Source: Euglena gracilis (Eukaryota; Euglenida; Euglenophyceae; Euglenales). From it: a DNA stretch of 64,000 bases. The stretch covers positions 1,854,504 to 1,918,503 of the forward strand of contig CP154957.1 in assembly GCA_039621445.1 (NCBI GenBank), in the 5' to 3' direction. Each line of letters begins with the position of its first letter. The first letter of the stretch is position 1. Positions 48,901 through 64,000 of the stretch are shown one piece after another. The position numbers and the translations under genes are program-made. The notes under the pieces are model-generated. The model was not told the DNA's origin. It did not search any database and saw only the letters and a list, made by a program, of their open reading frames with translations.

Positions 48901-51900
48901 GGTCGGTACAGACCCCCCTTGGCAAGAGGGGGTCAAGACCATGCATGCATGCATACATACATACATACATACATGCATACATACATACATACATACATAC
49001 ATGCATGCATGCATACATACATACATACATACATACATACATACATACATACATACATACATACATACATACATACCCCCTCCTGTCCAGGGCGTCTCCC
49101 CCACCTGCCACCTATACCCCGTACGCCCTCCTTATATTGAACCCTGGCCATGGGTGGAAGGGGGAGGACCCCTCTTGCATTGGCTTTGAAGCCGGGCTCG
49201 AAATCAGCAAAGCTGATCGACAGGGAACGACAGAGGCATCGGGGACCGTGGACCAAAAGATGCGGAGTCGTACGGATTCAAAATATACAAAAGTGTATGT
49301 GTGAAGAAAATATATTCATCCACCATTCAATTCAATTGAGTAACCCCCCCCCCCAAATAATGCCCCCCCCCCCAAATAATACCCCCCCCCCTGGTTTCGG
49401 GCCGAAGGCCCGGATTTTTTTACCTGAAAATGTAGGTAAAAATCACAATTTCTGACAACAAATTACAAAAAAAATGGATTTTTCTGGCTCATCTGACCTC
49501 CAAAAATGGTAAATTTCACAAGAAAGTGCAAAAAATGACCCCAAAGGACGGTTTTGGGTGCTATTTTGGGTTTTACGGGACTTCGAAAAATTTCGAAGTG
49601 GGGTGGGGGTCGACCATGGTCGCCCTCGGTCGACCCCCACGACCGAATACGGCCTGGCCTCGGTCGACCCCCACGACCGAGGGCGACCGAGGGTGACCGA
49701 GGGCGACCGTGGGTGGACCATGGTCGACCCCCACTACCCCCCCCCCCCAGGATGTAGCTACCCCTCCCCATCCGCCCTGCCATGGTTGGAGAGCTGCTAC
49801 AGGGGGGCGCCAAACATCGCGCGCAACTAACATCGCAGAAAAATAATACCCCCCCCCAAATAATACCCCCCCCCCCCCTCGGGCCGGGACTTCGGGCGAA
49901 AAAATAATACCCCGGGGGGGTATTATTTGGGGGGGGGGTTTACACTGCCCACATACATTGCACAGAGCCACCTATGTCCCCTGTACGTGCGTCCTCTCCT
50001 AAAAAGCCCCTCCCCCCTTCAGAGCTGTGCGGGTGGAAACGAGCAAACACTCCAAAGCCAAAATTCAAGGTCAACCCCCCCAAAAAATCCAAAAACACCA
50101 CTTTTGGCCACTTGTCCCCCCCAATTTTTTTTGGTTCTTTGTGCCTTTTGGGGGGAACAGTCAGGCTGGGCTGGGAGGTGCTGGCTGGAAAACAGGACGC
50201 CCCCTGGGGGTAGAGTCCCCTCCACGTTAAGGAAACCCCTTCTGCTGGCCGGAAAAAAAGAGCTGGCTGTCAGGACCCCCCCCGGGGGGGTTGGATCCCC
50301 TGGTGGTGCACCACAATCAAACGAGAATTGCGAGAATTTCGAGCGTGAATCCACCATCATGCATACCATTTCGGACACTCTACACAGCACCAGGATATTC
50401 AAAACCTTCTTCCTGCTTCAAACATTCCTCTTTTCCTGGGTTTGCCCCCCCCCCCCCCCAGTGGTGTGGTCTGCCATTGACCATGGTCAGAGGTTTGTTC
50501 AGGACCAAGAGGGGGGGTCCGGGCCATAGTCTCACTTAGTGACCCGGGGGGGGGGGGACTTCTTCCCGGCCCGAGCCCACCCACCCATTTCCCCCCGAAA
50601 ACCCACCCACCCACGACCCCCACCCACCCACCAACCCAAAATCCAGCCAAAATGGTGGAAAAGAATTTCCGGCCAGGCCTCTGAGCAAACACCTGACCCC
50701 TGGTGCACCCCGCCCTCCGGGGGGGGGGGGGGAGGGTCCTGAGGCCCCAACCCACCCACCCGCTCGAAACCCCCCAGGGGGGAGGGTCACACAGGTGTCA
50801 AATGAATCGATGGTCCGGACCCATCCACCCACCCCCTGGTGTGGGGGAGGGTTGGGAGACCCGCAAATTTGGGGGTCCCACAAATGTTTGGCGCTTCGCG
50901 CCGAAAATAGAACAAAACCCCATCGGTACCCACCCACCCCGACCCCCACCCCTGGGGGGGGGGAGCTCGGCCCCCCCTCCACCGACCCCCCACGGGTCAC
51001 GAAACTTAAGAAAATATCTTTGACCATGGCACCTCGGCACTGGAAATTCTTTTTAAAAAAATTACCCAGAACGCATTGTGTTGCAAGTGGGCGGGATGGT
51101 CAATCTCCACTGCTGGGGGTAGTTTACCTTTTGAAGGTGATACTTCACCCCAATGAACAAGACTAGGGAGGGTTTTGCCGCCGCAAAGTCCCAGGAATGA
51201 GCTTTTTCTTTTACGTATGCACAGAAAAGGTTCGTGGAAAGCAGATTTCTTTTGCCAATACCATAATATTCAGACATCTTAAACCATCCCCAAATATAAA
51301 ACCCGCCCTGGTTTACATTTGGGCAGAAATTTGAAGACCCCGAGGAGGGTATTGTACTTGGGGGGGGGTTATATTTGGGCAGGAAAATGAAACTTCCAGA
51401 ACCAAAAGCATATCCATAACTTTGCCCTAATTTTGTCCAAATTTCACCGTTTAGGCAAAATTCCATCTGATGACCATTTTTTTTCGAACAGAAAATGTCA
51501 AAATCATGACCTAATTGTCACGAAACGATCAAATTGTTGGGAATTTTCCCAGAGGGGAAGTTTGTTGATATTTTGACGGAATTTCAAGACCCTCAGGGTG
51601 GTATTTATATTTGGTTGTATTGGGGGAGGGTTGGGGAGGGTAAATCATCGGCGACGGTTCATACCCTGATTGCATTTCCACTTATTTCACTTTTCTTTCT
51701 TCTTATTTTAAAAAAATTGACAATACAAAATGACCCAGGAGGTTTTCACCACAAAAATGAAACATATCTCAACCAGTTTGACCAGTTGCATTTTTTTTGA
51801 ACCTCTCCACCCCCCCCCCCACCCAAAGTGCCAAAAATCAGGGTAAAAAGTCATTCTTTTTGACTGTTTGACACTCAAAAGATACCAGCCAGGTTCGTTT

Positions 51901-52735
51901 CCAGACACCAGCATATGCATAATACAAATCGCACGCATAATAATTATATAAAATGAAACCTTCAAAAAGCCGCACGATAATGTGTTTGTCGCTCTGTGGG
52001 TTAAAACCAACCCTGTGATTGCAATCTCATGGGTGGGCGGTGCAGGCCAGTCGGTATTTACACGTTACTGCCGCCACCACTACGAGGTTAAGCAGCGCCA
52101 GACCCGAGAGAGGGCGTTACAGAAAAAATGCACGTGGGAGTTGCTTTCCTGTCACGCATTGCCAGCATTGGGCATTCTCATCACATTTGCCCCCCCCCCC
52201 CCACTGGGCCCTTTGGCTGGGTGGCTCTTTGGCCCAGCAGGGGAGTGCCCCAACCTCCCCTAAATTGGCCTCTGTATGTTGATGTTGGAGTCCACCAAGG
52301 TTGGGTTTTGGGTTTTGGGAACACCCCCCAAGAATTAGGTATCTGGGACCCCGCAGTCTCCCCTTCTTTTTCTTTTTGGTGGAGATTTTTTGACTTTCGG
52401 TGAAAGTTTCAAAAAATAATAATGTCCTTGGGCACTTTTGGGGATATCCTGGAGGGCGAGATTTCACCAACAACTCCTTGATTCATCAACCCCCAGGAGG
52501 CATTGGGGTTACCAGCAGCAACATTTGGAAATCCTTGCTGCAGAAAACCCATAAAATTCACTGCCCAATTAAAATAAATATCACTGCTTGTTATGTGTTT
52601 TTGAGCAAAAAATTTAACATTTTGACATCCATTTCATCCACACCCCCCATAATTGCTCCCCCTCTAACTGTCTGATTGACCTCCAAGACAAGACCAGCCG
52701 GTGAAATTTGGCAAGGTTTTGAAAAGGGCTCAGAA
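45962..52735. other. No gene recognised upstream of gene B; repeats and weak exon candidates
   Basis: Weak candidates: - strand about 48475-48545 (AASSSVVDVDVEQEEQKSFF), possibly an upstream exon of gene B; + strand about 49145-49285 (GFEAGLEISKADRQGTTEAS); - strand about 46755-46865 (GGLPLHVFAPWPWAKGAG). Repeats: CATA run (48942-49076), AAATAATACCCCCC hairpins (49340-49385 and 49850-49940), GGTCGACC-rich palindromic run (49600-49735), C/G-tract families (47030-47470, 50530-51000). Confidence 0.5.
48942..49076. repeat. CATA/CATG tetranucleotide microsatellite
   Basis: About 33 units of CATA with scattered CATG. Confidence 0.95.
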
Positions 52736-52740
52736 AACCT

Positions 52741-52820
52741 CTTAGGCGGCCGAATTCGCACTTAAGCTTTTTTCCTTTTGATGCGCGCAATTGCGCAAAT
52801 TTACGATTTTTTTGTAACCC
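52741..52820 (+). repeat. Left terminal inverted repeat of the 3-kb element
   Basis: Begins CTTAGGCGGCC and ends in TTTACGATTTTTTTG; contains one GCGCAATTGCGC palindrome. Confidence 0.88.
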
Positions 52821-54543
52821 CTGGGACCCTGCACCCTGAGAGCCGAAACACAATTTAAGAATCGTTACACCCCTGTACTGGAGGGGATTAACTCCCAGTG
52901 GTCTGGTGTGCATGCTGCTTACCAGGTGACGTTGATAGGGCTGAGGGTGAGACTGGTGCTGTTGTACATCAAACGGGAGAGAGGCACACACCCCTTGTTA
53001 CGACACTTGGAAACGGTGCTGACGTGCTGGCTGAACTGACTGTGATACTGCCGTCACCGGTGAGAACACACGGACCCTCATGACATCACACCACCACAGA
53101 CACACAGACTACGTGAGGCAGCCGTCACGCAACTGATGTCTGTTTGTGCGCGCAATTGCGCAAATAAAAACAATTGTGTTTGATGCGCGCATTTGCGCAA
53201 ATAAAACGTAAACCGATGACGATAAAATGACGTGTTGGTGGGCGCAAATGCGCGCATCAACATAATTGTTGATGCGCGCATTTGCGCAAATGCGCGCATC
53301 AACAAATGCGTTTGATGCGCGCATTTGCGCCCACCAAACACGTACGTTTACTTTCCATGTTAAAAGACACCAATGAGGACCATGACCTAGAAGGTTTAAA
53401 AACGTGATGGACGTGTTGGTGCGCGCAATTGCGCAAATAAACACAATTACGTTGATGCGCGCATTTGCGCAAATGCGCGCATCAACGTGTTAATAAACCG
53501 CTTCAAAATAATGTGTTTGCAGGGCCCTTAGAGCACATAAACAAAGCTTGTTGATTTGCGCAAATGCGCGCATCAACACACATCAGTTGTGCGATACCAT
53601 CTCCTCCTCCGTGACAGCTGGTGAACGCAATTCCTCACGACAACCAATGTTTTGCACCACGTTTACATGGTGATGAAATTTGTGGTGAGAGGTGGTGTGG
53701 AGTGTTCACTGGAACACGGCATGTGACTGGCCAACATTTGCCTGTCTTGCGTGTGTACATTTGCACTGCTGTTACCCGGCCCGAACGGCCTGTTGTTTTG
53801 ACGTCATGCGTTTGGCAATTGAACCTAATGAATTGACAACGTGCAAACTACCTGTGACCGTTGGGCACCTTTTGTGCACCAGGACTGCGTTACAGGAAGA
53901 CAAAATTTGGCACCTGAAATGCCTGGGACGTGTCGGGCCGTAGTCCGTTTTACGGTTTTCTTTGCCATTTTTCCCTTGAAAAATGTAAAAAACACCAGTT
54001 TTTGTGCATAATTTGGGGGGAGTGGGTCCCACCGCTTTGATACGACCAATCCAGTGGTAATGGTTCACCAACTCCTTGTACCCAAAGTAACGGGTGTTTG
54101 AGGGCTACCTCTCTCCGGCTGCCGGTTGCCATGCACTGGCACCACGTCGTCCCCCAGTCTTACACCCCGGTTGCGGGGTATAACGTGGCCGCTGTGGTGA
54201 GTGCCGTTGAGCCGGGGAGGTGGATGCCGGCCTGCTGGGTGCTGAAGCATCAGCAGCTGATAGGGCTGCAGCGGCGGAGCCGAGGCCGCAGGTCAGCCGC
54301 AGGGCCCTTGGGACCCAAAAATTGGTGCCGGTGGAGGTGCACCGTTACTGGGTAGCTGTGCACCCACCTTCAAAAGATCCTATGTCTCCATCTTTTGTCA
54401 GGCCTGTCAATGGCCCAAAAACGGCACAATAACACCATATGCCGGAGGGGACGGTGTAGTCATTTGGGTTGAACCCACTCAGAAGCCACTAAGGGTGGCT
54501 GTAGGAGGGCCAAAAGAAGTCACTTATTACTCCTCCGTTAGTT

Positions 54544-54689
54544 GTTTATTTGCGCATTTGCGCGCATCACGTTGTTTTATGGGCGCAAATGCGCAAATAA
54601 AACAGATGTAAACTGAACAATTTGCATCTGGTTTATTTGCGCATTTGCGCCCATAAAACAACGTGATGCGCGCAAATGCGCAAATAAAC
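54544..54689. repeat. Long hairpin, 65-bp arms, inside the 3-kb element
   Basis: Arms 54544-54608 and 54625-54689 differ at one base by my reading. Each arm itself contains two GCGCAAATGCGC units in opposite orientation, so each arm could also fold separately (cruciform within hairpin). Confidence 0.9.
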
Positions 54690-54963
54690 CACTTCCGCTG
54701 TCAGCGTTTGACGGCTGTGTTTCCGTCACACCGTTCTTCTGTTTATTTGCGCAATTGCGCGCACCAACAAAATTATGTTTTATGTGCGCATTTGCGCAAA
54801 TGCGCGCATAAACATGTTTTGTGTTTGATGCGCGCAATTGCGCCCATAAGCTTGCGCGTGGACAAACAGTGTGACAAACCCACCAACTGGATGCCCCGTT
54901 AGTCCGTACCGTCAGGGCCTCTATGTCACACCGTTTATCAGCAGCGTCAGTTCGCGGGTGCCA

Positions 54964-55085
54964 AAGCCCAACACTGGAAGTACAAAATTGCGTTTGATGC
55001 GCGCAATTGCGCGCATCAACATAAACATGTTGGTGCGCGCAATTGCGCGCATCAAACGCAATTTTGTACTTCCAGTGTTGGGCTT
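54964..55085. repeat. Long hairpin, 57-bp arms, inside the 3-kb element
   Basis: Arms 54964-55020 and 55029-55085 differ at one base, with an 8-bp loop. Each arm contains GCGCGCAATTGCGCGC, itself a palindrome. Confidence 0.92.
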
Positions 55086-55659
55086 CTCCTGCTGGGTTCT
55101 TTGCCACACAACTGGTTGTGCGCATCCCGGGTATAAGCCGGGTGGGAGACACACGTCCCCTTCATTCCCTTCATTCCCTGCGGACCCCGTTTCTTCCCCC
55201 TCTGCGCTTCTCTTGCCCAACAGCCCGCACTCACCTTCCTTCCCCAGTGTCCTTCTCGCCGGCTCAGGTCACACCACGCCCACACCCCCCAGACCTTCCT
55301 CCCCGCGCTTCAAAAAACAGCCCAAAAACACCACACCCAGGCGTCACAAGCAAAGAAGTCCGGCAAACACCCAGGACGCACACCGCCGGCAGCTCGGACA
55401 CACCCGGGGACACAGCCGAAAGGAGCAACAGGGGCAGGAAAGGTCCCGTTCCTATGGTGCTTTTTTGCGTTTTTTTCCCTTTGGGCCGGCAGGGTCCCGG
55501 GGGTTTCAACTTACAAAGTCCATTTTCGCACACCCCAAAACACCATTTTTTGCCTAAGTCCCGGGGGTCTCCCAGCCAAAATCAGAATTTCGCTCATTTT
55601 TTGCACTCTCTTGTTGCCATGTTTTCAAACCCCCCTGACCTTCACAGCCAAAACAAAGC

Positions 55660-55737
55660 ACAATCAAAAAATTCGTAAATTTGCGCAAATGCGTGCATCA
55701 AACGAAAAAAGCTTAAGTGCGAATTAGGCCGCCTAAG
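55660..55737 (-). repeat. Right terminal inverted repeat of the 3-kb element
   Basis: The complement of the left repeat, with one TTTGCGCAAATGCGTGCATC palindrome (one base off) and the end GGCCGCCTAAG. Confidence 0.88.
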
Positions 55738-55742
55738 AACCT

Positions 55743-58700
55743 CCAAAAACCTGCGGATAATTTTATCACAAACCCAACCATGCACAAAAACCGAAACAAA
55801 AGTATGGGTCATAAATTAGATCAAAAAACCTGCCCCCCTCCACCCCGGGAACCTGTCACCAGACAAAAAAACTTCCAACCCAGGAGTTGGATTTCTAAAA
55901 CAAAAAAATGTGAAAAATCCAATGACATTGACATTTCAAAAAAAAACTGCAAAAAATTGCAGAAATGTTCAAATGTGAAAAAATGGATAAATAACAAAAT
56001 GCCAAAATGCAAAAAAAATGTGCCGAAAAAAATCCAAAAAATTGCAGAAAATGCACATTTTAGGAAATTTTTAAAAAAATGTGCAAAAATGTGAGAAATG
56101 TGGAAAAAATGCGAAATGCATTTCCTCTGTTGGGAGGGGGCCGACCACTACCGATGAATATAGCACCAAAAGAAATTCTTCTCAAAAAATTGGTCTCCCA
56201 AAAAATGGGGACAGGGGGGGGGGGCACTTAGATTGGGTGCCCCAAGCCACCACCCATTGGGTTTCGGGCCAGCCCTTCAGAATATCCCAGGGTGTGGAAC
56301 CTTCCAAAAAATGCAGTTTTCGGGCATTGCTCCACAAATTTTTAGCATGCTGTGGCCCAAACAAGCCCAAAATCGCCAAGCCCCCCCCACACATAAGACT
56401 GCCCCTCGGGAGCCAAAATCCTGGGGGGGGTCTTCCATGGGGGGGGGTTGGTCTGATCCAAAGGATGCCTGGGTACCAGGCACTAATTTTTTAAAGGCAA
56501 AGATTCTCAAATATTTTTGAGGTTTTTTACGGTTGTCTTTAAATTTTTTAAGGCACCTTAAAAAATAATGCCTGCTGGGTACCTGTGGCACAATGATGTG
56601 TCACGATCAATTTTTCCTGGCGGAGGTGAGTTTTTTCGAAGTCGCTTTCAGCAGAATTTGCGCACACCCAAATATTTTTTTGGTGGGATCCCAAAATTCT
56701 TGGGTTGTTTTTGGGACCCCTCCCCCAAAAATACAAAAAAAAACAAAACTCAACCTGCAGTCCGCTTTGCCCGGGCCAATGACTCAGGGTGGAGGGATAA
56801 AGTATCCTCGATATCCCACTGGGGAATCGTTGCCATACACCATCCGACACAGCATCAGAAGAACCCAACGCACCTCTGGGAGCGTTGGCTTCTTTCTAAC
56901 TTCATGACCACAATTCAACCAACAGAAAATCCTTTGGCATCCCACCTCTCCACCTTCGTCAACCATCTCCAAAAAATATAAATTCATTTTGAATACCGAA
57001 TACATTTCATCCCCAATGACTTTTGTACCCCCCCCCCTTGTCGTTGACATGCCAATGTTCCAGAAAAGTGTCGTTGACACGGGAGGTGTGTCAACGACAA
57101 CGGGGGGGGGGAGGTGATCATTATATTACAAGAACCCATTTTTTTTTTAGTTGAACTCCATCCAACTTTGGGGGGGAAATACAGCACCTGACAGCCAATT
57201 CCACCATTACTTTATAACAGATGGCGTAAAGTGGAGCCCCACAATACCCCGCAATTCCCCAAAGAAAGCAGATGTTGTGATGTGATGCGACAATTTGGCC
57301 AGTTTGTTTCAATGTGGTCCCATGTGTGCGGTGGTCGGGGTGTCATTTTTTGACTTACTTGTGGCTCCACGTTATGCTTTATATTACTTATTATTATCAA
57401 GAAATGACTTTATGCAAGAAGCACAGGCTCACAATGGTGGATTCCATCGTCTTGGCGAAAAAAAAAGGATAAAAATACTAACAACTGAAAATGCAAAATG
57501 CATCTAACTTGTGTTCAGAATACCATTCATTGTGGTGTCGTTAATTCATATCATGAATAGTATTTCAACATCCAATAACCATTTGGAAACTACAACCTCA
57601 CACGACAATGAAAATGTCACCAGTTGAGATATGTTGACCCATGAGAAACCCGTCGGCAAAATGAATGAAACTTCATTTTTCATTCCGCCAAATTTAAAAA
57701 AGAAAAAAAAACACACCACCAGCAAAAAGCCTTCTCTCCTTGATTAGATGGAATTTCGGAAAAAAATGCCTCGCATTGTTCAGCCCATCTCTCCCCTGAA
57801 CGATAGGTATACACGGAGACGAGTCTGCGGACCCAAGCAGAACGGGTCTGCGTCTCCCGGGGAAAGGACTGCTTTGCCATGTGGGTGGTGGCAGGGACCA
57901 GCTAGAGAACGGATGCCTTCCTTTGGTGACAATTGGAACGATTCGAGATGCAGCCCCCCCCCACCCTTCAAAGCATGGGTGTGCTCACCTCCCCCCAGGG
58001 GGGGGGGTCAGTTGGCCTGGGCCACGATCAAAAATGACAACCTTGGGGGCCAAATTTGCATATTACAAGTTTCGGCAGACCGACAGACAGACAAACTTGG
58101 GGGACAAAGTTTGTATGTAAGGAGTTTGCCCCGGGGGCCAAGGGCTGGGGGTGGGGGGAGGAGGGTATTGTGGACGACGTCCACAATACCCTCCAATACC
58201 TCCAATACCCATGCAGTGGCACATTTCTGTGGGCGCGATCCCAGCACGCCAACACCAACTTGCTTGCTGCCGTCCATGTATCCTGCAACCAGTCTGGTCC
58301 GGGTCTTCGTTCGTTTACAAAAAACTACATCTGGATCGCCAATGCCAATGGGGAGGGGGGATGACTGTGGGGAGCGGGGTACCCATGCCACTCCTGGGCC
58401 CGGCTGGCTGCCGAAAACAGGCAACATTTTCTGGACATTTTTAGCTGTTATCTTTAGGTGAAAACCCCCAAAAAACCTATAAAAAGGCCATTTTTAAGCC
58501 ATTTTTGACCCGTTGAAGGGGCCGAACATATTTCTGGCCTGGTCCAGCTTCGCCGCATGGCGAAACTGTATTCGCACTTGACCCCCTGGCAAGGGGTCCG
58601 CAGCCAAGCTGGGAGCTGCTGGATAGAAAGAAGGTGCTGGCTGTTGGACCCCCTGCCCTGGAAGAGAGTCCCCTGGGGGTCCGGCTTAAGAAAATCCGGG

Positions 58701-59430
58701 GTGGAGACAGCTCTCCGGGCGAGTCTGAGGAAAAGCATGAGCATTTTGTGACCCCTCGTACATACAAAATCAAAAAAATGCCTTTTTATATTAACCCCCC
58801 CACTTGTAAACCCCCCGGGGTTAGTAGGATCCGGTGTGGTTGGTTGGCCGAAGGGGGGGTTTATAAATGGGGGGGGGGGGTTATAAGTCCCGGAATTGTT
58901 GGTGAAAATGAAAAATGACCCCGAAACCCTCCCAAATTGGCATTTTTTTTGCAAATTTGGTCAAAAAATGGCATTTTTGATGATGGTCGATCTCAAAAAA
59001 GGGCCAAAAATCAGTTTTTGGTGGTTTGCGGCCGAAAAAATCGTCCCCGGAGGCTTTCATTTTTCTTCCCCGAAGGGAGGGGGTTATAAGTCCCGGTTTG
59101 GTTGGTCGGCCCGAGGGGGGGGGTTAGTAAGTGGGGGGGGGGTTAGTAAGTGGGGGGGGTTTTATAAGTGGGCTGGGGGGTTTTAAATCGTTGCCAGAAA
59201 CTTGAAATCAGTGTTCGCATTATTTCAATATGGGAAAAACAAAAAAAAGTGAACCTCAAAAATTGATAGGAAATACGCCAGTGGTACAGGGGCAGGAGAC
59301 AGGTCCCTATGAGGACACAACAGCAAAGACAGTTTTCCGGGGGGGGGGGTTAACTTACAGATTGGCCACATTGGCCATGCACAGGCAGGACCCTGTGTGA
59401 TGGGGGCGTTAGGCCGCGCCGTCACCCATC
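55743..59430. other. No gene recognised between the 3-kb element and gene A
   Basis: A-rich text with AAAATGTGCAAAAATG-like simple sequence (55900-56110); a TTGTCGTTGACATGCC hairpin (57037-57112); a 26-bp perfect palindrome GGTATTGTGGACGACGTCCA(CAATACC) at 58168-58193; and TTATAAGTGGGGGGG hairpins (58790-59185). Around 58205-58345 both strands read open (- strand: DPDVVFCKRTKTRTRLVAGY; + strand: NTNLLAAVHVSCNQSG), a weak exon candidate on unknown strand. Confidence 0.5.
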
Positions 59431-62361
<2,931 letters not shown>

Positions 62362-63096
62362 ACGGCGGGTTGTTCCTGGACACGGACCAATGAATCTGCG
62401 CCGTTCCTTATGAATCTGCACCCCCCAACCCACAATAGAAGCGCACAAGTGTGGTCCCGAAATAAAAAGTGCACCCCAGCCATTGAAGGCGGTGAACTTG
62501 CACTGCAACACTTCCAAATTTTGGCGGGGAGAATTCAAACGAACTCGACAAAAGCAGGTGAGGTCCAAAATAGCACGTCCCCCCCCCCCCGCAAGAAGGC
62601 GGCGGTAGTATAAGCACACCCGCGCCCCTTCAGGCCAGGGGCCGGATATTGGGGGGGGGGGGCAAGGCATTTCCTGTCAATTCTTCGTAGATTCTCAAAT
62701 TTTCGAAAACAAATTGCACATCTTAGCAATCATCACACCAGTTGCAAAAAAACAACCTTTTTGAGCTCCGACGTGATCCCTCCAAAGGCAGTGCTTTTGG
62801 ACCAGAGTAATCCACCACAGACAAGGGGAAACCCAAACCCAAGAGAAAACACAGGGGAAAGCGAAGGAGAGAGGGATTGTCCAATGGCTTCACTCAGCAC
62901 ACTTGATTTTTCGCCAAAAAATACACCGACACAAAAAACAGATCAAAACCACAACACACACACAAACACACACAAGCACACACACACAACACAACACACA
63001 CACACACACACACACCCAGCGCACCTAACGCACGCCACGCCGCGCGCGCGCGCGGCGCGCGCGCAAACACACACACCACACACACACACACAAACA

Positions 63097-63127
<31 letters not shown>

Positions 63128-63181
63128 CCCAACAACACACACACACACACACCCCACACAAACACACACACCACACACACA

Positions 63182-63247
<66 letters not shown>

Positions 63248-64000
63248 CACACGCATCCTAAAACCCTGGGACGAAACTGTTCAGAAATGAACCTTGAAAA
63301 AGAGAAACCACAATCCCCAGGGCCTTGTTCTTTGGGAACATGTGCCAACCCTCCCAGCACCAAAAAGCGCTGCTCGTGGTCAGACAAGCGCCAACTCACA
63401 TGAAATACAGCAGACCGAAACGGGTTGTTGTTGATCAAAAGCCCTTCGCCGTGTGAAGGTGCATCCTGCCCAAAAAGAAGGTGTGGGAATTTGAGCTCCT
63501 TCACCAGAAAAACAGGGGCCGATGGGCCTGAAAAATATGATACAAACCGTGGCAACGCAATAAGCCCCAGCATGGAGGATGGGCTTCCAGCACATTCTTG
63601 TTCTGCCAACACACCGCCCATCTTCAGAGCCCTTGACCATTGCACCCCACAACTAAACTGGGGGGTCCACCCAAGTGGGGGTGGCCTCCCAGCCGCAATA
63701 ATTGAGGGAGGATCAAACGGCGAGATAAAAAAAATAAAATCGTCCATTTTATGTTATTTTTATGTTGTGGATATTTGAAGAAGCCCTTTCAAGTGGGGGG
63801 AATGGGAACGGTGGAAATAAATTTACCCCCTGGGAATCGACCAGTTTTTGCGGTCATATCCTGTCCCCCCCCCCAATTTTTGGCATTGCCGAATATTTTT
63901 TGCATTTTTTGACAAATTTTTGCCCCAATAGTGCCCAAAGACATTTTTTTTGGCCGTTTTGGGGTCCAAAATATTTCGGGGGTGCGAATTTTTAGGCCAA
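62362..64000. other. Upstream of gene A; one long - strand frame
   Basis: The CA tract at 62955-63246 contains a GCGCGCGCGCGCGG island (63043-63064). A - strand frame runs from 63747 to about 63255 outside the repeat for some 160 codons, including VKELKFPHLLFGQDAPSHGE and SWRLSDHEQRFLVLGGLAHV. It is the longest non-repeat frame here and lies upstream of gene A on the same strand, but gene B has no counterpart and no motif is recognised. Confidence 0.4.
62955..63246. repeat. CA-type microsatellite with GC island
   Basis: (CA)n with AACACA and CCCACA variants and a central run of alternating G and C. Confidence 0.95.

Larger units (their letters stand above)
52741..55737. mobile_element. 2,997-bp DNA-transposon-like element with terminal inverted repeats and GCGC palindromes
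   Basis: The left end CTTAGGCGGCCGAATTCGCA, followed by CTTAAGCTTTTTTC..TTTGATGCGCGCAATTGCGC, matches the complement of the right end (GAATTAGGCCGCCTAAG) over about 80 bp with a few differences. AACCT stands immediately outside both ends (52736-52740 and 55738-55742), as a 5-bp target duplication. Inside are about twenty copies of a 20-33-bp palindromic unit, (GATGC)GCGCAAATGCGC(AAATAAAC), in both orientations. Short open frames exist (for example 53621-53836 and 54098-54355, + strand), but none resembles a transposase, so it is probably non-autonomous. Confidence 0.88.

Noticed and set aside
52741-55737. CRISPR-like array of short palindromic repeats
   Set aside because: Units vary in length and orientation, spacers are of irregular length and often unique kilobase-scale text, and the whole is bounded by terminal inverted repeats with a target duplication in a eukaryotic genome.

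Overview
Kind of organism. The window is nuclear DNA of a eukaryote, almost certainly a unicellular one. Coding sequence is a few per cent of the 64 kb and sits in short exons (45-245 nt), often with G or C at nearly every third codon position. Between them lie introns full of CA/TG microsatellites, runs of C or G, and hairpin-forming repeats. Two intron classes are mixed: ordinary GT-AG introns, and introns without GT-AG whose ends can pair with each other (CCAG..CTGG; an 11-bp perfect inverted repeat just inside one intron). That mixture is known from euglenids and diplonemids, so I infer a euglenozoan. No rRNA, tRNA, CRISPR array or bacterial operon was seen.

Layout. (1) About 4.6-11.4 kb, + strand: a CorA-type divalent-cation transporter gene with six recognised exons; all recognised junctions keep phase, but the membrane-spanning end was not found. 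(2) 28.4-15.0 kb, - strand, converging on it: an RluA-family pseudouridine synthase gene with twelve recognised exons, from the S4 domain through the HRLD catalytic motif to a likely stop; a possible first exon lies at 32.1 kb. (3) 46.0-40.7 kb and 62.4-59.4 kb, both - strand: two diverged copies of an unrecognised gene with matching exon order. Their best shared exon differs almost only at synonymous sites over its core, which shows both were selected as protein. It carries a KRVVF motif resembling a protein phosphatase 1 docking site. The distal copy has a 2-nt shift and may be decaying.

Mobile and repeat content. A 2,997-bp element (52,741-55,737) has ~80-bp terminal inverted repeats, a 5-bp target duplication (AACCT) and about twenty internal GCGCAAATGCGC-type palindromes, some nested into near-perfect 57-65-bp-arm hairpins. 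A second family of short foldback elements (22.7, 30.3, 38.1 and 44.1 kb) has GGCAGCC/GGCTGCC-type ends, and three of the four have an 8-bp target duplication; at least three carry TTAGGG-like cores. Several more G/C-tract hairpin families recur in both orientations. One pair of inverted repeats encloses exon 3 of the pseudouridine synthase gene.

Limits. Exon ends at non-GT-AG introns are uncertain by a few bases. Most 5' exons and some 3' exons were not located. Long stretches (0-4.6, 32-40, 46-52, 56-59 and 62.4-64 kb) hold repeats and only weak exon candidates. All reading is by eye; no alignment or database search was run.
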